A stretch of DNA of 64,000 bases, from IMG/VR virus record IMGVR_UViG_3300025789_000026, positions 1-64,000 of that record. One strand, 5' to 3'. A program made the position numbers and the translations under genes. A model generated the notes under the pieces. That model had not been told where the DNA came from, ran no database searches, and saw only the letters and a program-made list of their open reading frames with translations. Numbering within the stretch: position 1 is the first letter of the stretch; every line of letters starts with the position of its first letter. This DNA comes from a virus. Shown here one piece after another: positions 1 through 6,812 of the stretch.

Positions 1-30
1 TTTTTTTCATTTTTTTTTTTATTTTTTTTT

Positions 31-1143
31 TTAATTATTATACCAACTCCATTCATACCCACCAGCAGATTTTCTTTCTTTATTGCATACTTTTGTTATA
101 TTTCCAATTTGAATTCCTAAATGTTTATAAATATCAGTTATTGAATTCCACGTATTGATAATAATACCGTTTTTAGATTGAATAACTTTTTTACCTTTAC
201 TAGCTTTATATGTGGTATCTATTAGATTTTTTTTATTTTCAGTTGTTAATTTAACCTTTAAATTATATTTATCAAGTAATATATTCAATAATTTTTCATC
301 ATAATTTTCAAGATAAAACCAAAATTTATTAAGACAAACACTATTTTTAATTATTGATTGACTTATAGCGGAAGTTGAAACACCATAAAATTTATTAGCC
401 TCTGACAATGAGTGCCACTCTTTAGTAGTTTTTTTATTTATATCATATTCAATAATTTTTTTATTATTTGTTTTACCATTTATGCTACGAATATTATAAG
501 TTCTTTCATGATATTTAGAAATAAAATCTTGAAGATTGGATATGTTTTCAATATCATCCGAGTATCGCCAAATAAAATTATTTAAAGAAAATCTTTTTAA
601 TCTACAAACATCAGTTATTGAACCATAACCGAATTCTTTTTTCACCAAATCAATAGATTCCCATTCTTTAATAAACTCACCATTTAGTGAAAATTGTTTA
701 ACCTTTACTTTTTTAGTATCTAAAAAATCATCACTAAATTTATACCCAGATATACCATCACCACCATTTGTTAAATTAGTTAAAGGACCTAAACCTAAAT
801 CATTTCTACCAATTAATCTAATTAATTCAACCTCTAAATTAAACGCATCATTTTCGAGCAAGTTTTTTTTAACTCTAATAATGATAGGTGATAAATTTTC
901 AGATAGAATTTTTTTAATTTTATTGTTTTTATAACTAGATATAAAATTTAAATTATATTCGTTTAAATGACATTTATCTCTAAATCCAGAACCTTTACCA
1001 ACATAAAAAGGTTCAAAATCAAATTCAAATTCACCATATTTATAATTTGATTTTTTTCTAGGGTCTAAGTAAACGTAAACATAAAATTTATTTTTCTTTT
1101 TGTTGTATTTCTTAGAATATTCAACTTGTTTTTTATTACTCAT
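31..1143 (-). CDS. GIY-YIG homing endonuclease with NUMOD1 repeats
   Basis: Free-standing homing endonuclease of the GIY-YIG family, which nicks or cuts a target in a related genome to spread its own gene. The catalytic core is at about residues 20-130: 'FYVYVYLDP' (GIY strand), 'PFYVGKG' (YIG strand, 45-51), then R and CHL, a Glu near 105, and the subgroup-typical ending 'LTNLTNGGDG'. Three DNA-binding NUMOD1/IENR1-type repeats of about 45 residues follow (roughly 145-195, 230-280 and 315-368), each with a 'W.S...A/I...' helix and ending in an aromatic W/F/Y cluster. The ATG directly follows a late-type promoter motif. No copy of a neighbouring gene's end is visible beside it, unlike the three VSR-type endonucleases elsewhere in the window. 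The family call is firm; the target is unknown. Confidence 0.86.
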   Translation of the reverse strand: MSNKKQVEYSKKYNKKKNKFYVYVYLDPRKKSNYKYGEFEFDFEPFYVGKGSGFRDKCHLNEYNLNFISSYKNNKIKKILSENLSPIIIRVKKNLLENDAFNLEVELIRLIGRNDLGLGPLTNLTNGGDGISGYKFSDDFLDTKKVKVKQFSLNGEFIKEWESIDLVKKEFGYGSITDVCRLKRFSLNNFIWRYSDDIENISNLQDFISKYHERTYNIRSINGKTNNKKIIEYDINKKTTKEWHSLSEANKFYGVSTSAISQSIIKNSVCLNKFWFYLENYDEKLLNILLDKYNLKVKLTTENKKNLIDTTYKASKGKKVIQSKNGIIINTWNSITDIYKHLGIQIGNITKVCNKERKSAGGYEWSWYNN

Positions 1144-1153
1144 AATTTGTATT

Positions 1154-1168
1154 TAATAATAAATATAA
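1154..1168 (-). promoter_or_regulatory. late-type promoter motif before the GIY-YIG gene
   Basis: On the minus strand this reads TTATATTTATTATTA and ends about 11 bases before the ATG. It matches the ATATTTAT-A core found before most structural genes here. Confidence 0.4.
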
Positions 1169-1189
1169 CAAAAAGAAAAATAAATTAAA

Positions 1190-1753
1190 CTATGACAAAA
1201 ATAATTCTTTTTCTTCTTTGATAGCCATTATATTAGCAAATTTAAGTAATTCACCTAATACAGAATTATGATATTTTGATTGCTTATCAGAGTCATCTTT
1301 ATCATGATTAATAATTGCCGCATATTCCACGTCAGTTAGAATAACACCATTTGAAAGTGCATAAAAAGCTGAACGTTCACCAACACGCATAGAAACTTCT
1401 TCATTTCTAAATTCGTACATCTTGCCTTGGTTTTTAATATGCCATTCAGATGTGCAAGGTGTATAAAGATGCGCTTTACCAATTTGGTACAAAAAACAAA
1501 CCTTTATAATTTCTTCCTTAGGTAATCTAAGCTTCTCTGGTAACGCAGCATTAAAAGAAACAGCAAATTTTGTTGTTCTTAATAAATGGTCAATTAAACC
1601 ACCCTCAAACGCATTGTTAAGGTCTTTGTTTGTTGACGCTGGTGCGGCCATGAAATCTTGACCTAAAAAAGCTGTAAGACTTTCAGTCATGAAAGGTTCA
1701 GCTGTTTCAAAATACTTTTTAGTATTCTTAATAATTTTGTCTTTATCTAACAT
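1190..1753 (-). CDS. degenerate HD-domain protein
   Basis: About 187 residues, resembling the HD superfamily of metal-dependent phosphohydrolases and nucleases. 'GGLIDHLLRTTKFA' matches the first His helix of the family, and 'EYAAIINHDKD' matches the later helix. The signature HD pair is replaced: where 'HDLGK' is expected the sequence reads 'YQIGKAHLY'. Metal binding is therefore probably altered or lost. The frame can be extended to a TTG at 1771, but that TTG lies inside the -7 box of a Bacteroidota-type promoter, so the ATG at 1753 was chosen; this leaves a leader of about 10 bases. The gene has its own promoter and lies downstream of two small unknown genes. A regulatory or nucleotide-binding role is possible but not shown. 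Confidence 0.55.
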   Translation of the reverse strand: MLDKDKIIKNTKKYFETAEPFMTESLTAFLGQDFMAAPASTNKDLNNAFEGGLIDHLLRTTKFAVSFNAALPEKLRLPKEEIIKVCFLYQIGKAHLYTPCTSEWHIKNQGKMYEFRNEEVSMRVGERSAFYALSNGVILTDVEYAAIINHDKDDSDKQSKYHNSVLGELLKFANIMAIKEEKELFLS

Positions 1754-1768
1754 ATTTTTTAATTTACG

Positions 1769-1800
1769 CAAATATACAAAAAATATTTTAATAAAGCAAA
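1769..1800 (-). promoter_or_regulatory. Bacteroidota-type promoter (TTTG-N20-TATATTTG)
   Basis: On the minus strand, TTTG at 1800-1797 is followed after exactly 20 bases by TATATTTG at 1776-1769. This fits the Bacteroidota housekeeping-sigma consensus (TTTG about 20 bases upstream of TAnnTTTG). It drives the HD-like gene with a very short leader. Confidence 0.72.
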
Positions 1801-2007
1801 TTAACGATTCATAATTTTTATTGCTGATACACCATTTTCATAATCACCTAAATCATCCCATAACCCATTACTACTGTTAGGTATAAATTTACCATATTTT
1901 TTGTCAATAATATTTAATATCCCATTAAAGGTATCTTCAGTTATTAACTTCTCAACATTTTCTTTGGTTACAGGAATAGGTTCATTTTGATTTTCAATAT
2001 TATCCAT
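1801..2007 (-). CDS. small unknown protein (68 aa)
   Basis: Acidic 68-residue protein beginning 'MDNIENQNEPIPV', with no family recognised. The chosen ATG overlaps the stop codon of the upstream 225-residue gene in the form ATGGATAA, a typical coupled arrangement. A GTG further upstream (2043) would add 12 residues but would run deeper into the neighbour. No signal peptide or membrane segment is seen. It is the last gene of the operon that begins with the glycosyltransferase. Confidence 0.6.
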   Translation of the reverse strand: MDNIENQNEPIPVTKENVEKLITEDTFNGILNIIDKKYGKFIPNSSNGLWDDLGDYENGVSAIKIMNR

Positions 2008-2677
2008 GATTATCATCAATTGAATTAATTCTTTCTTCTTCACTTTTCATTCTACCAAAAAAACTTTCATGTGTTTCATTTTTATCAACCTTAATCATAA
2101 CTTCTTTTGCTTTTTCTAATTTAGGTTTTAACCTATTAACATCAAGTGTTGATGGTTTTTTTATTTGTAAAGCATCTAATTTAACTTTTTGTCTTTTTAA
2201 TGAATTATAAGCAAAATCGTTCTCTTGTTTTATTAAAATATTTAATTCTGGACCTTTAATATCCTCTAACGATTCATTATGAATATCAACAATTTCTGGC
2301 ACATAAAATATTGGTGAAGAGTTACCGTCATAACCATGTAATGTTGCTTCAACGTGTGGTTTGCGCAACTCATCCATGTAGTTAAGTATTTCCTTAACCC
2401 TTTCAGTTTTTATATTCCATTCATTTTTTAATATTAATTCATCTGTATTGGGCTTAAAAATTTTTACTTGTTCAAAATAAGATGGTAAAGGCTTATTAAT
2501 CATAACCTTTTTTATAGAATACTGTAAATTCGACTTACGAATTCTTGTAAGTCTTTCATATTCTTTCATAGTACCTCTTTTACTCTTGATACTAAGATAA
2601 ACTATCAAGACTTTTAATTTTAAATCTTGAATAAATTCGTTAAATTGTCTTTTAATTTTTTGAAATTTCTTTTTCAT
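2000..2677 (-). CDS. unknown protein with basic N-terminus
   Basis: About 225 residues, unrecognised. The first ~45 residues are strongly basic ('KKKFQKIKRQF', then a short hydrophobic stretch 'LKVLIVYLSIK'), and the remainder is mixed charged with a Pro/Lys-rich centre and an acidic C-terminus. Two starts are possible. The ATG at 2677 lies just after the glycosyltransferase stop (TAAAATG), while one at 2695 would overlap the end of that gene by 17 bases; the first is preferred. It is co-transcribed with the glycosyltransferase upstream and overlaps the 68-residue gene downstream, so a role near surface or glycan modification is possible but is only inferred from position. Confidence 0.6.
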   Translation of the reverse strand: MKKKFQKIKRQFNEFIQDLKLKVLIVYLSIKSKRGTMKEYERLTRIRKSNLQYSIKKVMINKPLPSYFEQVKIFKPNTDELILKNEWNIKTERVKEILNYMDELRKPHVEATLHGYDGNSSPIFYVPEIVDIHNESLEDIKGPELNILIKQENDFAYNSLKRQKVKLDALQIKKPSTLDVNRLKPKLEKAKEVMIKVDKNETHESFFGRMKSEEERINSIDDNHG

Positions 2678-2678
2678 T

Positions 2679-4793
2679 TTATTTCTTTTTTTCATTTACC
2701 AGTTTAAGGTATAGGTTTTTTCTATCTTCAGTTACCTTATCCATAGAATACGTATCCTTAACTGTGTTATATAAGTTTTCACTAAGTTGTGTTACTAATT
2801 CTGGTTGTTGAATTAATTTCTTAATTGCTTTAACCCAATCTTTGGTTTGATGTTTACTTGGTTTAATCAAAATACCATTCGCATTAGTATCCCAATTACC
2901 ACCAAATTGTATAGCGTTAGTCACATCAATTTGATATGGACCAAAATCCTGAGCTATAATAGCCTTTTTATGGAATCCAGCTTCGATGACTTTTAATTGA
3001 CTCTTAACCTCATTAAAAATATTATCTTCAATTGGTGCCAATGATACATCAAATAAATTATAATTTGATGCGTATGTACTAATTGGCTTAGTCCAAACTC
3101 TTCTATAAGGTTCGTTAGCTACATTAGGATATTCTTCGTTCTTAAACTTCAATAAGAAATCCTTATACTCTGGACTTACAGTTGAATAGTTATCGGTAAA
3201 TATTTTTTCATACTGATACCAAACGCTTTCAGTTGGCTTGATGGGTCTTTGAGTTTGTTGTTTAGTTTGCTCATCAATAATTGTCATAGTACCTCTAAGG
3301 TCATATCCACATAGTACAAATTGTACTTTATCTATAAGACCTTCACGATTAATGGTTCCAACCACATCGTTAATAAGTTCTAAGTCTTTAAGGTGACTAT
3401 TGCCAATCCACATTGCTTTGCCGTTTCTTCTGACATAGATAATATGATTTTTAACTTCAACACAATAAACATTACCTTTATAATATCTATTATATTGATT
3501 TTCTGTTTTAATTAGAGGGGTATTTTTATTATGCTTACTAGTACTATGATGTTTGGTAAAATTAACCACCAATGAATCATATTGTGACTTTATTCCTCTT
3601 CCTTTAATTTCACTAGTTCGTTTACCTCGATTTGTTATTGTCGCTGAAATACCTATTTTTAAAGCAATTTCTTGTAAATTATTTGCTAACGAAGGTGAGC
3701 AAGTAAATGCTCTGGTTCTTGTATATTTATTATTTTCAATATGGCCGTCACCTTTAATAAACCAATCTAAAAATATTGTTAATTGTCTTGGTGATAAATT
3801 TAATATTTCTTCAGGTACAAATTTATCATATGCATTACCAAAATTTGATAAGTATTCCCATAACATTTTATCAAAAACCCTAACTTGTTTTTTGTCTTTA
3901 GTATACGTTGGTTTGAAACCCATTTTAATTAATAATTCATACATATATGATAAATACCCATTATCTTTTGTTTGTGCTATACCTACTTGATGTAACCCAT
4001 TTGTTTTAGTAGTCCACCCTTCAGCCATCCAAAAACCAAAAAATTGTAACCAATTATCCATATCGATATTTTTATCATAACCATATTTTTCGGATAATCC
4101 ATTATAACGTTTTTTTGATATTAATTTATCAATATAGTTTTCGTTTTCTTCAAATTCAGCGTATTCATTTAGCATTGGTAAAACAAAATATTTTTCTTTT
4201 TTACCAACCCATACTGCATCTTTTTTAACATGGAAATTTTTACCATGTATTTTTTCAGATTGGATTAATTCTAAATCAAGTTTTTTATGTGTTAATGATT
4301 TGGCCACAGAGGCATACATATTGTGGTTTGGTGTAACTTCGTATTCAACTAAACCATTTTTACAACAATTTAATTCACCTTCAAATGGTTCACATATGTA
4401 ACCTGTTGGTTTGTGGTACTCTAATTCATTTGTATTTGGATTTAATGTTGCAACCATTTCGGTTTGATTTAAAGCGTCAAATCTTTTCCAACCTTCATCG
4501 GTCAGAATTTCGGTATCTGGTGTCATACAACTACCACCTAACCAACCAATTCTAAGTCTCTCAGATGGTTCTACATTTGGTGTAAATTGTTTTTCGGTTG
4601 GGTCTACAGCATTTGGAAGTACGAATACGTTTTTATTAAATTTTTTAATTTCATCAGCAAATATGGGTGTTGTTGTTGTAACATTTCTTGAAATCTTAAT
4701 GTTATTAAGAATTAACTTATCAAGACCATGATTTTTTATAAGTAAAAAAGCTGGGTGATGTGGTCCTGGGGACCAATAGTCATCTAAGTCCAT
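2679..4793 (-). CDS. GT-B glycosyltransferase interrupted by an intein (5'-truncated)
   Basis: Extein parts form a GT-B glycosyltransferase of the GT1/GT4 type. 'FVLPNAVDP', 'RIGWLGGS|SHLKDLELI' and the sugar-nucleotide-binding region 'NLFDVSLAPIEDN.FNEVKSQLKVIEAGF' are all present. Residues 89-465 are an intein. The ATG used here is internal to the family. The same frame stays open upstream to 5021 and encodes conserved sequence ('SYFRSSKPHIALEQ', 'YDIIHYHR', 'GIVTIMDLDDYW'), so the real N-terminus lies beyond an endonuclease insertion. As it stands the protein would lack its first ~95 residues. The gene is either broken or expressed in pieces. The family call is firm; function in this phage is uncertain. 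Confidence 0.75.
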   Translation of the reverse strand: MDLDDYWSPGPHHPAFLLIKNHGLDKLILNNIKISRNVTTTTPIFADEIKKFNKNVFVLPNAVDPTEKQFTPNVEPSERLRIGWLGGSCMTPDTEILTDEGWKRFDALNQTEMVATLNPNTNELEYHKPTGYICEPFEGELNCCKNGLVEYEVTPNHNMYASVAKSLTHKKLDLELIQSEKIHGKNFHVKKDAVWVGKKEKYFVLPMLNEYAEFEENENYIDKLISKKRYNGLSEKYGYDKNIDMDNWLQFFGFWMAEGWTTKTNGLHQVGIAQTKDNGYLSYMYELLIKMGFKPTYTKDKKQVRVFDKMLWEYLSNFGNAYDKFVPEEILNLSPRQLTIFLDWFIKGDGHIENNKYTRTRAFTCSPSLANNLQEIALKIGISATITNRGKRTSEIKGRGIKSQYDSLVVNFTKHHSTSKHNKNTPLIKTENQYNRYYKGNVYCVEVKNHIIYVRRNGKAMWIGNSHLKDLELINDVVGTINREGLIDKVQFVLCGYDLRGTMTIIDEQTKQQTQRPIKPTESVWYQYEKIFTDNYSTVSPEYKDFLLKFKNEEYPNVANEPYRRVWTKPISTYASNYNLFDVSLAPIEDNIFNEVKSQLKVIEAGFHKKAIIAQDFGPYQIDVTNAIQFGGNWDTNANGILIKPSKHQTKDWVKAIKKLIQQPELVTQLSENLYNTVKDTYSMDKVTEDRKNLYLKLVNEKKK
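3399..4529 (-). mobile_element. LAGLIDADG intein in the glycosyltransferase
   Basis: An in-frame insertion of 377 residues between 'GWLGGS' and 'SHLKDLEL'. It starts with Cys1 ('CMTPDTEILTDEGW', splicing block A). A block B-like 'YEVTPNHNMYA' follows. The homing-endonuclease motifs are 'FFGFWMAEGW' and 'FLDWFIKGDG'. It ends with the block F/G region 'VKNHIIYVRR...WIGN', followed by Ser+1. The penultimate residue is Gly rather than the usual His, so splicing may be slower or may depend on a substitute residue. Removing it restores the family sequence 'GWLGGSSHLKDLEL', which supports the boundaries. Confidence 0.9.
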
Positions 4794-5021
4794 TATTGTA
4801 ACAATACCTAAATTGTCAAGTCTTTCAAGGAGTGCTGGTAATGCGCTATATTCACCAAGGGTTCTATGATAATGTATAATATCATATTGTTTAAGCCATT
4901 CATCATTATCTAATTGTGGTTCATAATCAATATCAATTGAGAACTCATCTGGGTAATTTTGTTCTAGGGCAATATGTGGCTTAGAACTTCTAAAGTAGCT
5001 TGTCAGCTGACCCCAGTTCTG
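4794..5021 (-). pseudogene. 5' part of the glycosyltransferase, cut off from its start
   Basis: Translating the minus strand in the same frame as the glycosyltransferase gives conserved, stop-free sequence (QLTSYFRSSKPHIA..., ...YDIIHYHRTLGEYSALP..., GIVTIMDLDDYW) back to a TGA at 5024-5022. No ATG lies in it before 4793. Just upstream, in a different frame, 'KVKVLVVPSDRTGVS' is encoded. Deleting 8 bases (TGACAAGC, inside the AGCTGACAAGCT repeat) would join the two as '...SDRTGVSYFRSS...', the expected N-terminus. This second copy of the gene's 5' end is therefore frameshifted. Confidence 0.75.
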
Positions 5022-5067
5022 TCACTAGGTACTACTAATACCTTTACTTTGCGACTAACTGGGGTCA
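5007..5067. repeat. 12-bp inverted repeat around a second copy of the glycosyltransferase 5' end
   Basis: CTGACCCCAGTT at 5007-5018 and its exact reverse complement at 5056-5067 enclose 37 bases. On the minus strand those bases encode part of 'KVKVLVVPSDRTGV'. A third copy of the core, with one change, lies at the other glycosyltransferase fragment (about 6000-6012). The shared ACTGGGGT(C/T)AG core is a plausible recognition or recombination site of the adjacent endonuclease; that is inference. Confidence 0.6.
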
Positions 5068-5069
5068 GA

Positions 5070-5959
5070 TTAATAATGTTTGTTGTCATTTTGTGAAATT
5101 AATTCTCTTATTATATTTTTATTTTTTTTGTAATCCGATTCCCAGATTACAATACAATTATAATTATATTTTTTAGCTAAGTCAAGCTTATTCTTATCAT
5201 ATTCCCATATTTCTTTAGCTGTTTTACTCTTTTTTTTATTATAATACATTGAATCATATTTTTTAGGGTTACAATGCCAGTAATCACCATTATACTCAAT
5301 AAGTAAATTTAGCTCAGGAATATAAATATCAAAAATTTTTGATTCAATAATAAAATTAGGTTCGACTTTTAAATTTATGCTCTCAAGATATTTAATAATT
5401 TCAAACTCTGGTTTTGAGCGATTAAAAGATTTTAACTCTCCGTTAGCAATTCTATTTTTCATAAGAATACTTAACTTGGTTCTAGTCTCTTCCATTTTAC
5501 CACTTTTCCAACGTTCTTTAGCCATAATACTAAACATGTCTTTGTATTCTTGTTTAGACATATGGTCACTAGTTTTAACACCAATTTTTTTATCTGAAAT
5601 TGTTTTTTTTGTAGTATTTGAATGAGTTTTTTTAAAAAACGGATTCCCCCCCCAACTTGTTTTTTTAAAGAACATTTTTTACATTCATGTTTATTTTTTA
5701 AATTTCTATTTAGTAAAGATTTATTGTTTACTGAAAATTTTATTTTTTTATTACATGTAATACAAGTATAATGCCCACACCACATATTACCCTCTTGCCA
5801 AAAATTTTTATAGAAAGACTCGCCAAGCAATCTATTTCTAGTTAAATTTTTGTCTTTTAATATTTTTAAAACTTGATTTTTTGTAATGTTAGGTATTAAT
5901 TTACATATTTTAGTTGACCCAATACCGCTTAAATATAATTCAATTATTTTTTCTTCCAT
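5070..5959 (-). pseudogene. VSR/PD-(D/E)XK-type homing endonuclease, frameshifted
   Basis: Two overlapping frames together make one endonuclease of about 295 residues. The first frame (ATG at 5959) has a helix-turn-helix-like start 'IIELYLSGIGSTKICKLI' and a Cys4 zinc-binding motif ('CGHYTCITCNKK...CKKC'). The second frame has 'KMEETRTKLSILMKN' and then the catalytic core 'FDIYIPELNLLIEYNGDYWHCNP', shared with the VSR-like endonuclease at 57972-58862. The frames are separated at a run of eight Gs on the minus strand (5646-5653). One more G, or two fewer, would restore 'KKQVGG.NPFFKK'. This could be real inactivation, a slippage-dependent gene or a homopolymer read error. It is inserted between two pieces of the glycosyltransferase. 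Confidence 0.75.
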
Positions 5960-5962
5960 ATA

Positions 5963-5973
5963 TTATAAATATA
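5963..5973 (-). promoter_or_regulatory. late-type promoter motif before the inserted endonuclease
   Basis: The minus strand reads TATATTTATAA three bases upstream of the endonuclease ATG. It overlaps the stop codon of the short glycosyltransferase fragment. Confidence 0.3.
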
Positions 5974-6058
5974 CAGAAAATAAAAATAAGTCTAAAAAGC
6001 TAACCCCAGTTCTGTCTGATGCTACTACTAAAACTTTAATTTTTTTGTTTTTTGTCAT
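5963..6058 (-). pseudogene. N-terminal fragment of the glycosyltransferase
   Basis: A 31-codon frame starting 'MTKNKKIKVLVVASDRTGVS' and then running into non-homologous sequence and a TAA. The first 20 residues match the GT-B first strand and the glycosyltransferase N-terminus expected upstream of 'SYFRSSKPH'. The same segment recurs, diverged, at about 5008-5055 (KVKVLVVPSDRTGVS). The endonuclease gene is inserted immediately after it. Either this fragment is the original start and the downstream copy came in with the endonuclease, or the reverse. Confidence 0.7.
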
Positions 6059-6086
6059 TATTTTTATTTTTAAAACGTTATTTTGA

Positions 6087-6116
6087 TTAATATACTAAAC
6101 ATAAAATATTAGTCAA
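6087..6116 (-). promoter_or_regulatory. possible promoter of the glycosyltransferase operon
   Basis: Minus strand TTG at 6116-6114, 19 bases, then TATATTAA at 6094-6087. It differs from the Bacteroidota -7 box in its last two bases, so the call is weak. Confidence 0.25.
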
Positions 6117-6117
6117 T

Positions 6118-6144
6118 AAAAAAGGCCCTATAAGGGCCTTTTTT
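6118..6144 (-). terminator. intrinsic terminator after the five-gene minus operon
   Basis: A 12-bp perfect stem (AAAAAAGGCCCT / AGGGCCTTTTTT) with a 3-base loop, A/T-flanked on both sides, so it can work in either direction. It ends the operon that runs from 9108 down to 6165. Confidence 0.85.
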
Positions 6145-6164
6145 TTATTATAAATAATTTTAAT

Positions 6165-6812
6165 TTAAATAGATTTTCTCTTTGGTGTTACTTTTGGTGT
6201 AATTTTACCTTCTTTAATAAGGGTTGTTATTGTAGCCTTTACGGTTTCTTGTGTAACCATTTTATTATAGCTTTTAGTAAAGTACTCAAGAAGTTTTTTC
6301 TCAACCATACTATTAACCATTTCATTTAATTGAGATTTGCTAACTGTAATTGTGTCACCTTGATTAACTGGTCTTTTGATATTTTCACTTAATTGTTGTT
6401 TAGAACCCTTTAATGGTATACCAGCAACTTTAGCAATATCTTCAGCTGTAAATTTGGATGGTGGTGCTGCAAATTTTGGAACTCTTTTTTCCATCATTAC
6501 TTTTTTAATACTATCTGGTAATTTAGAATTCATAACTTGTTCATCACTATAATTATAAACGTTTGATGGTCCAGAAGGTACGTAATTGTCAAAACTCATT
6601 TCTCGTTCATCACTTTCGCTATACATTTCAGCTGGTCTTGATGATTGCCTTTTTGGTGGTGTTTCAACATAATCAAAATTATCTTCGTAACTTTCTTGAA
6701 TTTGACCGCTTTGTTTTTTAGGGTTTTCTTTTTCTACTTTATTCATTACAGCAGCAGCTTTACCTAAAATACTACCTAACCTACTAAGGTCTACTGGTGG
6801 TGGTGTTGTCAT
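6165..6812 (-). CDS. unknown phage protein (215 aa)
   Basis: No family recognised. The N-terminal half is low-complexity and charged ('VETPPKRQSSRPAEMYSESDEREMS'). The middle has 'FTAEDIAKVAGIPL', and the C-terminal half is predicted helical ('SKSQLNEMVNSMVEKKLLEYF', 'ETVKATITTLIKEGKITPKV') ending in basic residues. Its start overlaps the preceding gene by 29 bases, and a strong terminator follows, so it is the last gene of a five-gene operon. The phasing with small structural-looking proteins suggests a virion or assembly role, but this is inferred only from context. Confidence 0.6.
   Translation of the reverse strand: MTTPPPVDLSRLGSILGKAAAVMNKVEKENPKKQSGQIQESYEDNFDYVETPPKRQSSRPAEMYSESDEREMSFDNYVPSGPSNVYNYSDEQVMNSKLPDSIKKVMMEKRVPKFAAPPSKFTAEDIAKVAGIPLKGSKQQLSENIKRPVNQGDTITVSKSQLNEMVNSMVEKKLLEYFTKSYNKMVTQETVKATITTLIKEGKITPKVTPKRKSI

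Noticed and set aside
3553-3990. Plus-strand open frame of 145 codons
   Set aside because: It lies antisense to the glycosyltransferase intein, has no family-like sequence and is explained by AT-rich codon use of the real gene.
4994-6058. A group I intron carrying the endonuclease inside the glycosyltransferase
   Set aside because: The 5' exon side does not end in U followed by a recognisable intron core, the 3' side would not end in G at a frame-restoring point, and a second copy of exon sequence is present. A free-standing insertion fits better.
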